NCBI GenBank assembly: GCA_016178015.1
Contig: JACOUB010000016.1
Location: 1-53,578, forward strand
Reading direction: 5' to 3'
DNA length: 53,578 bases
Source of the DNA: Methylocystis sp.
GTDB taxonomy: Bacteria > Pseudomonadota > Alphaproteobacteria > Rhizobiales > Beijerinckiaceae
Below are positions 9,295 to 17,965 of this stretch, one piece after another. The notes under the pieces are model-generated. The model saw only the letters and a program-made list of their open reading frames with translations. It ran no database searches and had not been told where the DNA came from. Position 1 is the stretch's first letter. Each line of letters begins with the position of its first letter. Position numbers and translations under genes: made by a program.

Positions 9295-10193
9295 CGCTCT
9301 CGCCCGGCGGTCAACTGCAATGCGCGTGCGTAAACTTGGCGGCGCGGCTGGCCGGTCGTCGCCGCGACGACGCTCGCCGCGTCCTTCACCGAATGGGTGG
9401 TCAACGCTTCCTCGATCTTGGCGTCGAGCGCGGCTTCGTTAAGTTCGGCGGCTTCCGCGCCGGGCGGCGCCACGATCACCACGATCTCGCCTTTCGGCGG
9501 CTCTTCCCGCGCCAGGGCGGCGGCGAGCTCGGCCAGCGTGCCGCGCCGCACCGCCTCGTAGAGCTTGGTCAGTTCGCGCGCAATGGCCGCCTCGCGCGGC
9601 CCCAGCACAGCGAGACAGTCGGCGAGCGAGGCGGCCAAGCGCCGCGGCGACTCAAAGAACACCAAGGTGCCGGGAATTTTTGCAAGTTCTGCGAGCCTGG
9701 CGCGGCGCTGCACGCTTCTGTGCGGCAAGAATCCCTCGAAGAAGAAGCGGTCGGTGGGCAGCCCCGCCACGACGAGCGCCGCAAGCACCGCCGAAGGACC
9801 GGGAACCGAGGTGATTTTCACGCCGCGCTCCAGCGCCTCGGCGACGAGTTTGTATCCCGGGTCCGACACCAACGGCGTGCCGGCGTCGGCGACGAGCGCC
9901 AGCGCCGCGCCCGTCTCGAGGCGGGCGATGAGATGCGGCCGCATCACGCGGGCGTTGTGCTCGTGATAAGCGACGAGCGGCGTCGCAATCCCGTAATGGG
10001 CGAGCAGCGTCTTGGTGACGCGCGTGTCCTCGGCGATGACCGCGTCGGCGGCGGCCAGCGTCCCCAGCGCGCGGAAGGAAACGTCCTTCAGATTGCCGAT
10101 GGGCGTCGCCACCAGATAAAGGCCGGGAGCGATCTTCTCGGCTTCGGCGCGCAGGCCGAAGGCGGTGTAGGTTGCTGTCGGCGAACTCGACAT
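9291..10193 (-). CDS. rsmI: 16S rRNA (cytidine-1402 2'-O)-methyltransferase RsmI
   Basis: RsmI methylates the 2'-O of C1402 in the ribosomal decoding centre using SAM. The 300-residue protein has the tetrapyrrole-methylase fold: LYLVATPIGNLKDVSFRAL at the N-terminus, EDTRVTKTLLAHYGI, a glycine-rich DAGTPLVSDPGYKLV motif, and the C-terminal KGEIVVIVAPP segment. The ATG at 10193 (MSSSPTATYTAFG) fits the family; the longer open frame upstream runs into the promoter region shared with the divergent lipoprotein gene. It is translationally coupled to yraN. Confidence 0.95.
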   Translation of the reverse strand: MSSSPTATYTAFGLRAEAEKIAPGLYLVATPIGNLKDVSFRALGTLAAADAVIAEDTRVTKTLLAHYGIATPLVAYHEHNARVMRPHLIARLETGAALALVADAGTPLVSDPGYKLVAEALERGVKITSVPGPSAVLAALVVAGLPTDRFFFEGFLPHRSVQRRARLAELAKIPGTLVFFESPRRLAASLADCLAVLGPREAAIARELTKLYEAVRRGTLAELAAALAREEPPKGEIVVIVAPPGAEAAELNEAALDAKIEEALTTHSVKDAASVVAATTGQPRRQVYARALQLTAGRER

Positions 10194-10444
10194 TGCCGTT
10201 CCCGAGTCTTGCCAGTTCCCGAATTTTGCCGTTCTATTGAGCGACCGCCCGTTCTTTTTATAGAACGAGCGGCGCCTTTCTCGCAAGGCCGCATTTCTTC
10301 CGCAATGCGTCGTTTATTAACTTCCGGTTGCCAAGTCCGGCTTATTCTTCCTAAATCCTTTGGCCCACGCCCATCGTGTCCGCTGTCGCGGGCGCGAGGG
10401 GCGAGAGTTGCGTCAAGCCGGCCCTGGCCGGAGAAAAGGGCTTT

Positions 10445-11671
10445 ATGAGCGAATTCGACAAAGTTTCGCGGCGCGGACCCTTCCTCGCGAGAATGAGCAT
10501 CCTCTTGGGCGTTGGCGCGCTTGCGGGGATGCTCGGCGCCTGCAATGCGCCCGGCGTTGCGGACTGGGGACAGTTTCGCTTCGGCGCGCCGGCCAAGCCT
10601 GTCGAAACGACGGCGCTCCGGGACGACAGCGATCGGATCGGCAATGGCGCCACCCGGCTTGCGCTCATCGTGCCGCTGACCCAGAGTTCGGGGCCCTCCG
10701 TGGTCGGCGCCTCGCTGCGCAACGCGGCGAAACTCGCCTACGCGGACAGCGGCGCGAGCGATGTCTCCATCTTGGTGAAGGACGATCATTCCTCGCCTTC
10801 TGGCGCGCAGGCCGCAACCCAAGCGGCGCTGAGCGAGGGCGCCGAGATCGTGCTCGGCCCGGTGTTCGCCGGCAATGTGAAAGAGGCGGGCAGGATCGCC
10901 CGCACCGCCGGCAAGCCGCTGATCGCCTTCTCCACCGATACGTCGGCGGCGTCGCGCGGCATCTATCTGTTGTCGTTCCTGGTCGAGGGCTATGTCGAGC
11001 GGATCGTCGAGTTCGCAGCGCAACGGGGCAAGAAATCGATCGCCGCGCTGGTTCCCGAGAACGATTACGGCGCCATCGCTCTGGCGCAGTTCCAGCAGAG
11101 CGCCGCCACGCACGGCGTTCGCGTGCTCACGATCGAGCGTTACAAGCCCGGCGCCGTGCGCGATTCGGCGCGCCGCATCGCCGCGGCTTCCGCTCAGATC
11201 GACGCGTTGTTCATCCCCGAACAGGCCGAGGCGATGGCCGGCGTTTCGCGCGAATTGCTGGCGGCGGGCGTCGATCCCACGAAAATTCAAATTCTCGGCA
11301 CCGGCCTGTGGAACGACGCGCGCGTCCTCAACCTGCCGGCGCTGCAGGGCGCTTGGTTCGCCGCGCCCGAGAACGCCGGCTTCAACGCCTTCGCCCAGCG
11401 TTATCGCGCGCAATTCAACGCCGATCCGGCGCGCGTCGCCACGCTCGCCTATGACGCCGTGTCCCTGGCCATCGCCCTGTCGCGCAGCCAAGCATCGCAG
11501 CGCTATTCGGAGAGCGTTCTCACCAATCCGTCTGGTTTCAACGGCGCGGACGGCGTCTTCCGCTTCCGCCCCGATGGCACCAACGATCGCGGCCTGTCGG
11601 TCCTGGAGATTTCGCAGGGAGCCGCGAAGGTGCTCTCCCCCGCGCCAAGGTCGTTTACGGGCGGCGTGTAG
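10445..11671 (+). CDS. LpoA-like lipoprotein, penicillin-binding protein activator
   Basis: The protein (408 residues from the ATG at 10445, behind GGAGAAAAGGG) has a lipoprotein signal with lipobox LGAC and then a type-1 periplasmic-binding fold (ALIVPLTQSSGPSVVGASLRNAA, DDHSSPSGAQAATQAALSEGAEIVLGP in shorter pieces, then the AALVPENDYGAIAL segment). It resembles branched-chain amino acid binding proteins, but its position divergent from rsmI-yraN is that of LpoA, the outer-membrane activator of class A penicillin-binding proteins. I therefore infer a cell-wall synthesis role over a transport one; no ABC transporter genes are nearby. An upstream in-frame ATG at 10376 is possible. Confidence 0.8.
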   Translation: MSEFDKVSRRGPFLARMSILLGVGALAGMLGACNAPGVADWGQFRFGAPAKPVETTALRDDSDRIGNGATRLALIVPLTQSSGPSVVGASLRNAAKLAYADSGASDVSILVKDDHSSPSGAQAATQAALSEGAEIVLGPVFAGNVKEAGRIARTAGKPLIAFSTDTSAASRGIYLLSFLVEGYVERIVEFAAQRGKKSIAALVPENDYGAIALAQFQQSAATHGVRVLTIERYKPGAVRDSARRIAAASAQIDALFIPEQAEAMAGVSRELLAAGVDPTKIQILGTGLWNDARVLNLPALQGAWFAAPENAGFNAFAQRYRAQFNADPARVATLAYDAVSLAIALSRSQASQRYSESVLTNPSGFNGADGVFRFRPDGTNDRGLSVLEISQGAAKVLSPAPRSFTGGV

Positions 11672-11800
11672 CCCCCTCCCTGTCCCTCCCCCGCTATCGC
11701 GGGAGAGGGGACCCTAACCGTTGGCGTTTCGCGTTGTCTTTATGAAGCCGCGAGTCTGCTCCCTCTCCCGCGGAACGCGGGGGAGGGTTGGGGAGGGGGA
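11672..11800. repeat. Head-to-head CTCTCCCGC hairpin repeats between convergent genes
   Basis: Two GC-rich palindromes (11672-11710 and 11761-11800, each built on a CCTCTCCCGC..GCGGGAGAGG stem) face each other in the 130 bases between the convergent lipoprotein gene and glyS. The position fits a bidirectional terminator, but there is no T-run, and related copies occur at 14504-14657, 16236 and 28613. Confidence 0.75.
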
Positions 11801-11801
11801 C

Positions 11802-14444
11802 CTATACCGTTCCACCCTCGCCGGCGATCTTTCCGAAATCAGCGACAACCAGCATCGCGCCGCGCAGCTCGTCGAGCAGGCGCAGGCGGTTCAATCGCAA
11901 ATCCTTGTTCTCGGCGTTGACCATCACATGGTCGAAGAAGGCGTCGACCGGCGCGCGCAGTTTCGAAAGAGCGTGCATCGCGCCTTCGAAGTCTTCTTTT
12001 CCGAGGCGCTCCGACGCCTCCTCGCGCGCGCGTCTGATGGCGGCGGCGAGCTTGTGCTCTTGCGGCTCGATGCGCAGGTTCGGCGCGTGCGGTTTTGCGT
12101 AGGCGCCGGCGCCGTCCTTTTTTTCCTCGATCTTCAAAATGTTCACGGCGCGACGGAAACCGGCGAGCAGGTTCTTGCCATCGTCCGTGTCAAGGAACTT
12201 GCCGAGCGCCTCGACCTTGCGCGTGATGATCAGGAGGTCGTCTTGGGGACTCCCTTCTCCCGCTTGCGGGAGAAGGTGGCCCCGCGTAGCGGGGTCGGAT
12301 GAGGGCGCAGCCCCCAGCGCCGCGTCGATCAGATCGTAGCGCGCGCCGCGCTCGCGCAAGAAGACCTTCAGGCGGTCGATGAAGAAGGCGAGGAGGTCGG
12401 CGGCGAGCGGCCTAACAATTCCATATACGAATCGCTCCCCAGCTTTCCAACGCTCAATCCAATCGCCATGATCGATTGGATCGAGTTCTTTCAATGTTCG
12501 TGCTCGCACCGATTCAATCGATCCTTCGCAATAGTCATCGAGAAGAAAGAACTCCTTGAAAAAGCGATCGACTACTTGGTCGAACAGAATAGTGTCGGTG
12601 TCTGATTTTTGTTCGCAGTTCGCGTAGACGAACTGTGCAGAGCCAAGATGAGCAAGAAGGCCCCACGCGTACCGAACTGAGAGAGAACGCCGAATTGTGC
12701 TGACGGGAACTACGCGGGCCTGCCCCTCTAATAGGTCATTAAACTCATCCGCTGATTTCCTGATTTTCTCAAATTCATTTTTGAGCGCTGACGTTAAACC
12801 CAATTCGCAGGCAGGTGCTAAATTTATGCGCACCCCATTCTCCAGCACCAGCCTGATCACCCCCAGCGCCGCGCGGCGCAGCGCATAGGGGTCCTTGCTC
12901 CCCGTCGGCTTCTCGCCGATCGCCCAGAAGCCCACCAGCGTGTCGATCTTGTCGGCCAGCGCCACCGCGATCGACACCCGATCGCTGGGCGCGCGATCGT
13001 TCGGCCCCAGCGGCTTGTAGTGCTCCTCGATCGCCGCCGCGACCGATGCGTCCTCGCCTTGGGCGGCTGCGTAATAGCGGCCCATCAGGCCTTGCAGCTC
13101 GGGAAATTCGCCGACCATTTCGGTGACGAGATCGGCCTTGGCGAGTTTTGCGGCGCGCTCGGCTTTGTCGGCGTCGGCGCCGACGATCGGCGCAAGCTCT
13201 CTCGCCAACGCAGCGATCCGTTTGACCCGCTCGCCTTGCGTGCCGAGCTTTTCGTGAAACACGATGTGATCGAGCTTCGGCAGCCGATCTTCGAGTGGGA
13301 TTTTCAAATCCGTCTCGTAGAAGAACTTGGCGTCGGCGAGCCTGGCCGCGACGACCCGCTCGTTGCCGGCGACGATCGTCGCGCCGTGATCGCTCGCTTC
13401 AATATTGGCGACGAGGATGAAGCGGTTGGCGAGCGCGTCGCCGCCCTCGTCCTTCGAGGCCGCCTGCGGCGGCGCCTCAGGATGAGGGCTGCTTTCATGC
13501 TGCGTGTTTTTTCCGTCATCCTCATGCTGAGGCGCGAGCGAAGCGAGCCTCGAAGCACGAGGATGACGCAGCACGAAACATTTCTGGTTGACTCGGATGG
13601 TCGCGCGAATGACCTCGGGCGGGAGGGCGAGGTAACTCGCGTCGAACGCGCCCATCAGCACGACCGGCCATTCGACGAGGGCGGCGACTTCGTCGAGCAG
13701 CCCTACGTCCTCGACGAGCTCCAGCCCTTGCGCCAGCGCGAGATTGCGCGCGTCGTGCAGGATGATGTCGCGCCGGCGCGCGGCGTCCAGCACGACTTTG
13801 GCTTTCTCGAGCGCCGCAACGTAATCGTCGAAGCGGCGCGCCGCAATCGGCCCGGGCGCCATAAATCGATGGCCCCAGGCGCGATTGCCGGCGTCGATGC
13901 CGTCCACCGAGAAGCGCACGATCTCCGGCGTCTCGGTTTGGGCTCCGAAGGTGGCGAGGATCGAATGCAGCGGGCGCACCCAACGCAGCGCGTCGGGGCG
14001 CGCCGAGGCCGCGCCCCAGCGCATGGATTTCGGCCAAGGAAAGCTCTTGATCACGTCCGGCAAAATCTCGGCCAGGAGATCGATCGTGGCCGCGCCCGCG
14101 CGCTCGATCACGGCGACATGGAACGCGCCTTTCTTCGCATCCTTCTCAATCCTCGTCTGATCGAGCGAAGCGAGCCCGGCGCTCCTCAAAAAGCCCTGGA
14201 TCGCCGCCTTCGGCGCGCCGACGCGCGGGCCTTTCTTTTCTTCCCGCGCATCCGGCTGGCGGGCGGGCAGGCCGGCGATATGCAGCGCCAGCCGGCGCGG
14301 CGTGGCGAAGGCCGCCGCGCCCTCGTATTTCAGTCCGCGCTCGACGAGAGCTCCGGTGACGAGCCGTTGCAAATCGGCCGCCGCCTGCGATTGCATGCGG
14401 GCGGGAATTTCTTCGCAAAACAGCTCGAGGAGAAGATCGGGCAT
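11802..14444 (-). CDS. glyS: Glycyl-tRNA synthetase beta subunit with three in-frame inserts
   Basis: GlyS pairs with GlyQ to charge tRNA-Gly. The N-terminus [18 protein letters not shown], the HD-like core and the C-terminal anticodon-binding region ending [14 protein letters not shown] are typical, but the length is 880 residues against about 690-700 usually. Three additions account for the excess: residues about 293-333 coincide with two palindromic repeats (13445-13567); about 537-676 are lower-GC DNA with a different codon habit (12415-12835); about 711-730 coincide with another repeat (12253-12308). The frame stays open throughout, and removing the three gives about 680 residues. The start has no strong alternative. 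glyQ, normally adjacent, is not in the window. I infer an active enzyme, since no second glyS is visible here. Confidence 0.93.
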   Translation of the reverse strand: MPDLLLELFCEEIPARMQSQAAADLQRLVTGALVERGLKYEGAAAFATPRRLALHIAGLPARQPDAREEKKGPRVGAPKAAIQGFLRSAGLASLDQTRIEKDAKKGAFHVAVIERAGAATIDLLAEILPDVIKSFPWPKSMRWGAASARPDALRWVRPLHSILATFGAQTETPEIVRFSVDGIDAGNRAWGHRFMAPGPIAARRFDDYVAALEKAKVVLDAARRRDIILHDARNLALAQGLELVEDVGLLDEVAALVEWPVVLMGAFDASYLALPPEVIRATIRVNQKCFVLRHPRASRLASLAPQHEDDGKNTQHESSPHPEAPPQAASKDEGGDALANRFILVANIEASDHGATIVAGNERVVAARLADAKFFYETDLKIPLEDRLPKLDHIVFHEKLGTQGERVKRIAALARELAPIVGADADKAERAAKLAKADLVTEMVGEFPELQGLMGRYYAAAQGEDASVAAAIEEHYKPLGPNDRAPSDRVSIAVALADKIDTLVGFWAIGEKPTGSKDPYALRRAALGVIRLVLENGVRINLAPACELGLTSALKNEFEKIRKSADEFNDLLEGQARVVPVSTIRRSLSVRYAWGLLAHLGSAQFVYANCEQKSDTDTILFDQVVDRFFKEFFLLDDYCEGSIESVRARTLKELDPIDHGDWIERWKAGERFVYGIVRPLAADLLAFFIDRLKVFLRERGARYDLIDAALGAAPSSDPATRGHLLPQAGEGSPQDDLLIITRKVEALGKFLDTDDGKNLLAGFRRAVNILKIEEKKDGAGAYAKPHAPNLRIEPQEHKLAAAIRRAREEASERLGKEDFEGAMHALSKLRAPVDAFFDHVMVNAENKDLRLNRLRLLDELRGAMLVVADFGKIAGEGGTV
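12253..12308. repeat. CCTTCTCCCG palindromic repeat inside glyS
   Basis: A 56-base element with a CCTTCTCCCGC/GCGGGAGAAGG hairpin, a second CCCCGC/GCGGGG hairpin, and the tail CGGATGAGGGC. Sister copies stand at 29496-29555, 29631-29685, 42374-42422 and 42497-42554. Here it is translated as part of GlyS without a stop. Confidence 0.88.
13445..13567. repeat. Two ATCCTCA-type palindromic elements inside glyS
   Basis: The stretch 13515-13567 begins GTCATCCTC and ends GAGGATGAC, with inner GAGGC/GCCTC pairing around GAGCGAAGCGAG; 13445-13487 is a related, shorter palindrome (CCTCGTCCTTCGAGG at one end, CCTCAGGATGAGG at the other). Such elements are common between genes in alphaproteobacteria. 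Here they encode roughly residues 293-333 of GlyS, between the QKCFVLR and [11 protein letters not shown] strands. Confidence 0.8.
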
Positions 14445-14503
14445 GGGGCTCTCGGGTTGAGCGCGTCCTTAACGAAAGATCATGCTCGATGGGGCGCCTG
14501 CTT

Positions 14504-14657
14504 CCCTCTCCCCGCTTGCGGGGAGAGGGCCAGGGTGAGGGGCTTGGGGTATGACGCCCCACGTTTTTGACGCGCCAAATCAGAGGGCTTCGTCATCATT
14601 CCAGAAGATACCCCCGGCCCCTCACCCCAACCCTCTCCCCGCAAGCGGGGAGAGGGG
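14504..14657. repeat. Head-to-head CCTCTCCCCGC hairpin repeats
   Basis: Two palindromes, 14504-14542 and 14618-14657, face each other across a 75-base spacer in the gap between glyS and the CDGSH gene. Each has a CCCTCTCCCCGC/GCGGGGAGAGGG stem followed by a conserved CAGGGTGAGGGGC-type tail. Confidence 0.8.
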
Positions 14658-14659
14658 GT

Positions 14660-14899
14660 TCACAAACTCTTATGCGTTCCGTCGCACAGCGGTTCGCTGT
14701 TCGTCGCCTTGCAGCCGCAGAAAAAAGCCTTGCCGGTCGCCTCCGCCTTGTAGGCGATGGGCATTATTCCGGTGTCCAGGTGGGCGCCGTCGCAAAAAGG
14801 CTGATTCTCGCTCTTTCCGCACGCGCACCAATAGTAGGTCTTGCCGGCCTCGACCTCGATCGGCATGGATTTCTTCTGGAAGACGACGCGGTCGCTCAT
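14660..14899 (-). CDS. Twin CDGSH iron-sulfur protein
   Basis: A 79-residue protein with two CDGSH-type cluster motifs: CACG...PFCDGAH in the first half and CGCK...PLCDGTH in the second. Each motif (C-x-C...C-x3-H) normally binds one [2Fe-2S] cluster by three Cys and one His, so the monomer should carry two clusters. Roles proposed for the family are electron transfer or cluster delivery; none can be chosen here. The start at 14899 is preceded by GAGGA. It lies just 3' of trxB on the same strand, with a 36-base gap, so both may belong to one redox transcript. Confidence 0.92.
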   Translation of the reverse strand: MSDRVVFQKKSMPIEVEAGKTYYWCACGKSENQPFCDGAHLDTGIMPIAYKAEATGKAFFCGCKATNSEPLCDGTHKSL

Positions 14900-14935
14900 G
14901 AGGGTCCTCTCGATTTCGTAAGGGGTCGATCTAAG

Positions 14936-15916
14936 TCAAGCGGTCTCTTTGACGATATGACGCGGCGTCTCCGCCAGGAAGCGGTCGACGTCGAGCGCCG
15001 CCATGCAGCCGAGCCCCGCCGCCGTCACCGCTTGCCGGTAAACGTCGTCCGCCACGTCGCCCGCCGCGAAGACGCCCGCAATGTTGGTGCGGGTGGTCCC
15101 CGGCTGCACGATGATATAGCCGTTTTGCTTCAAGGCGAGCTGGCCGGCGAAAAGTTCGGACGCCGGCTTGAAGCCGATGGCGATGAACACCCCGTCCGCC
15201 GCCACCGTGCGCAGCGCGCCGGTCGCCACATTTTTCAAGCGCACATGCGTCACAGAGGGCGGATTGTCGTCGCCGAAAATTTCGTCGATCGCATGGTCGT
15301 AAAGGATTTTCACGTTGGGGCGCGCCGCAAGCCGCTCCTGCGACACGCGCTCGGCGCGCAACGTGTCGCGCCGGTGCACCAGCGTGACGCTCGCCGCGAG
15401 GTTGCTGAGGTAGATGGCGTCCTCAACGGCCGTGTTGCCGCCGCCGACGACCAGCACGTTCTTGCCCTTAAAAAAGAACCCGTCGCAAATCGCGCAAGCC
15501 GAGACCCCGTAGCCGTTGAACTTCTTTTCGCTTGGAATCTCGAGCCATTTGGCCTTGGCGCCGGTGGCGATGACGAGCGCGTCGCAGGTATAGAGGCGGC
15601 CCGAATCGCCCATTAGTTCGAACGGGCGCTTGTTAAGGCGCGCCTCGACGATGTGGTCGGCAATGAGCTTTGCCCCGACATGCTCGGCCTGGGCGCGCAT
15701 TTGATCCATCAGCCACGGGCCCTGGATCGGCTCGGCAAAGCCCGGATAATTCTCGACGTCGGTGGTGATCATGAGCTGGCCGCCCGCCTCGAAACCGGCG
15801 ATCAGCACCGGCTCGAGCATGGCTCTCGCCGCGTAGATCGCCGCCGTATAGCCGGCGGGTCCCGAGCCCAGCACGATGAGGCGGGCGTGGAGAGGGGCGT
15901 TATCGCCATGCGACAT
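14936..15916 (-). CDS. trxB: Thioredoxin-disulfide reductase
   Basis: TrxB transfers electrons from NADPH through FAD and a redox-active disulfide to thioredoxin. The 326-residue protein has the FAD-binding motif LGSGPAGYTAAIYAAR, the active-site CAIC within GVSACAICDGFFF, the NADPH-binding GGGNTAVEDA, and the C-terminal FAD segment GVFAAGDVADDVYRQAVTAAG. Length and motif order are those of the low-molecular-weight type. The ATG at 15916 has AGGACC about 7 bases upstream. The CDGSH gene follows on the same strand. Confidence 0.97.
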   Translation of the reverse strand: MSHGDNAPLHARLIVLGSGPAGYTAAIYAARAMLEPVLIAGFEAGGQLMITTDVENYPGFAEPIQGPWLMDQMRAQAEHVGAKLIADHIVEARLNKRPFELMGDSGRLYTCDALVIATGAKAKWLEIPSEKKFNGYGVSACAICDGFFFKGKNVLVVGGGNTAVEDAIYLSNLAASVTLVHRRDTLRAERVSQERLAARPNVKILYDHAIDEIFGDDNPPSVTHVRLKNVATGALRTVAADGVFIAIGFKPASELFAGQLALKQNGYIIVQPGTTRTNIAGVFAAGDVADDVYRQAVTAAGLGCMAALDVDRFLAETPRHIVKETA

Positions 15917-16016
15917 GAAAGGTCCTCAAAAGGGCTGGCGGGCCGCGGAGACGCCGCGGCTTTCGGAAAGCGCCCGCAAATCTAGTCATTCTACGCCGCG
16001 CCGCAACCGCAAACAC

Positions 16017-16110
16017 CCTCCCCAACCGAAGTCGGCTGGCGCCGACTTCGGTTTTTGATGCGCAAACCGGGAACAGCCGGGTTGCGAGGGAGGGGGTCGG
16101 CGTAACGCTC
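16017..16110. repeat. Nested palindromes, including a terminator-shaped hairpin
   Basis: In the 380-base gap between trxB and fabI, CCCTCCCC and GGGAGGG bracket two hairpins. The first (16026-16051) has a perfect 11-bp stem CCGAAGTCGGC, loop TGGC, followed on the plus strand by five T; the second is GCAAACCGG/CCGGGTTGC. The first has the form of an intrinsic terminator on the plus strand, although no plus-strand gene precedes it. The rest of the gap shows no convincing gene. Confidence 0.7.
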
Positions 16111-16235
16111 AGAAGCGCACAAGCATCGGCGACATATCACGAATGATGAAAATATCGAGGAAAACCATGGCATTCTGCACGGCGACGCCAACCGCGTCGC
16201 GATGTGATGATTTGAACATCGTGGCCAATCGCCTG

Positions 16236-16276
16236 GCCCCTCACCTCACCTCTCCTAAGCAAGCGGGGAGAGGAGG
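16236..16276. repeat. Single CCTCTCC..GGAGAGG repeat
   Basis: One copy of the CTCTCCCC palindrome family, with the three-base TAA insertion at the loop (CCTCTCCTAAGCAAGCGGGG), 22 bases beyond the fabI stop codon. The copy at 28613 shares the same TAA variant. Confidence 0.7.
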
Positions 16277-16297
16277 CGGCGCCGCGCCGTCGTTCCC

Positions 16298-17164
16298 CTA
16301 TTTTTCCTCCGGCAGCAGCGCGAGGAGCTGGCCGATCTTGGAGGCGGCGGACGGATTCATCATGCCCACGACATGATAGCCGGCGTCGACATGCAGGATT
16401 TCGCCGGTGACGCCGCGCGCCATGGGCGACAGCAGGTACACGGCGGTCTCGCCGACCTCGTCGATCGTCACCACGCGCCGCAGCGGCGAATTGAACTCGT
16501 TCCAACGCAGGATATAGCGGAAGTCGCCGATGCCGGACGCCGCCAGCGTCTTGATCGGCCCGGCGGAAATGGCGTTGACGCGAATGTTCTTGACGCCGAG
16601 ATCGGCGGCAAGATAGCGCACCGAGGCCTCCAAAGCCGCCTTGGCGACGCCCATCACATTGTAATGGGGCATCCATTTCTCGGCGCCGTAATAGGTGAGG
16701 GTGAGCAGCGAGCCGCCGTCCGCCATCAGCTTCTCGGCGCGCTGGGCGATCGCCGTGAACGAATAGCAGGAGACCGCCAGCGACTGGTTGAAGTTGTCGG
16801 CGGTGGTGTCGACATAGCGTCCGGTCAATTGATCTCTATCGGAAAACGCCAGGCAATGGACGACGAAGTCGAGCTTGCCCCACAGGCGTTCGATCTCGGC
16901 GAAAACGGAGTCGATCGTCTCGGCCTCCGTCACGTCGCAGCGGCCCGCCACATGAGCGCCGAGTTCCTGCGCCAGCGGCCGCACGCGTTTTTCCAACGCC
17001 TCTATTTGATAGGTGAGGGCAAGCTCGGCGCCGGCGCCGCTGGCCGCCTTGGCGATGCCCCAGGCGATCGATCGGTTGCTGGCCACGCCGAGAACGAGTC
17101 CCCGCTTGCCGGCGAGCGCGCCGCCCAAATGCGAGCCGTTCGATGTCGATCGTTGCTGGTTCAT
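16298..17164 (-). CDS. fabI: Enoyl-[acyl-carrier-protein] reductase (NADH)
   Basis: FabI reduces the trans-2 double bond in each fatty-acid elongation cycle. The protein is about 288 residues and has the divergent SDR features: N-terminal GKRGLVLGVASNRSIAWGIA, the NAG-equivalent CLAFSDRDQLTGRYVDT region, catalytic Tyr-x6-Lys in YNVMGVAKAALE preceded by the extra YYGAEK, and the C-terminal VTGEILHVDAGYHVVGM. The ATG at 17164 has AGG nine bases upstream; an in-frame ATG at 17188 would add eight residues. It stands alone between trxB and the sigma factor gene. Confidence 0.95.
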   Translation of the reverse strand: MNQQRSTSNGSHLGGALAGKRGLVLGVASNRSIAWGIAKAASGAGAELALTYQIEALEKRVRPLAQELGAHVAGRCDVTEAETIDSVFAEIERLWGKLDFVVHCLAFSDRDQLTGRYVDTTADNFNQSLAVSCYSFTAIAQRAEKLMADGGSLLTLTYYGAEKWMPHYNVMGVAKAALEASVRYLAADLGVKNIRVNAISAGPIKTLAASGIGDFRYILRWNEFNSPLRRVVTIDEVGETAVYLLSPMARGVTGEILHVDAGYHVVGMMNPSAASKIGQLLALLPEEK

Positions 17165-17446
17165 GCGAAAAAACCTGTGATTTGCCATCGAAAGGCCGGC
17201 GAGCCGCCGCCCTTTTGTCGCGAGCGCCGTTTAAGGGCTGCACAACGTGAGCGCAAGAGTGGAAACCCGCGTGGACGGATCGGAAAAGGGCGTCCTTAGC
17301 GTCGCGCCCCCGGCCCGAAACGGAAAAATACATAAATCGCAAGGCGCAGAGATAGTCAATCGCGAGGGACTGGCTTAATATTTCGCTTCAGGGAACGAAC
17401 CAGCGCCGCGCGGAACGGCGCGACAGCCGGGCGCAACGGGCCGAAG

Positions 17447-17953
17447 ATGGGCAAGTCCGAGGATTTTTGCGAGACGCTCGAGAAGCTGACGCCGGGTCTG
17501 CGCCGTTATGCGCGCGCCCTGTTGGCGGGCGGCGCCGACGAGTGGGCCGACACCCTCGCGCAAGGAGCGATTCAATTGGCGCTGCAGGAGACGCGCCCCA
17601 AGGAGACGCTTCCATGTGAGACGGGCGAAATTCGCATTTGTCTTTACGCAGCCTTCACCCATGTCGCGCAACGCAAGCTGCGCGGTGGCGCTCCCTCGCG
17701 GTTGTCGCTGCGCCATCCGGTCATCATCCACGGTCTCGCCGATCTGCCGCTCGAGGAACGCGAAACGCTGCTGCTGGTCGCGCTCGAAGGCTTCAGCTAC
17801 GAGGAGGTCGCGCGAATCACCGGCGGGGATCGCAGCCTCGTGCTGATGCGTTTGATGCGGGCGCGCGCCGCGCTGACGGCGCTGGATCAGCGCCCCGCGG
17901 CGCCGGCGAATGCGCCGCATCGCAGCGCGGGACATCTGCGCGTGGTGAAATAA
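17447..17953 (+). CDS. ECF-type RNA polymerase sigma factor
   Basis: The 168-residue protein has a shortened region 2 (LEKLTPGLRRYARALLAGG..) and a clearer region 4 helix-turn-helix, LPLEERETLLLVALEGFSYEEVARITG followed by RSLVLMRLMRARAAL (written here in parts). This is the two-domain ECF layout. Region 2 is weakly conserved in the promoter-melting part, so the subgroup cannot be named. The adjacent gene, 12 bases downstream, encodes a membrane protein with an anti-sigma layout, so the pair probably forms an envelope- or stress-responsive switch. Target promoters were not found. Confidence 0.82.
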   Translation: MGKSEDFCETLEKLTPGLRRYARALLAGGADEWADTLAQGAIQLALQETRPKETLPCETGEIRICLYAAFTHVAQRKLRGGAPSRLSLRHPVIIHGLADLPLEERETLLLVALEGFSYEEVARITGGDRSLVLMRLMRARAALTALDQRPAAPANAPHRSAGHLRVVK

Positions 17954-17965
17954 AAGCGAAAAAAC

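Noticed and set aside
10250-10267. CGTTCT/AGAACG inverted repeat between rsmI and the lipoprotein gene as a terminator
   Set aside because: The stem is only 6 bp and it lies in a divergent promoter region; too weak to call.
12415-12835. Intein in GlyS
   Set aside because: No Cys/Ser at the left boundary with typical block A, and no His-Asn plus Cys/Ser/Thr at the right boundary.
15991-16191. Minus-strand 66-residue ORF between trxB and fabI
   Set aside because: It is made largely of the nested palindromes and has no coding features.
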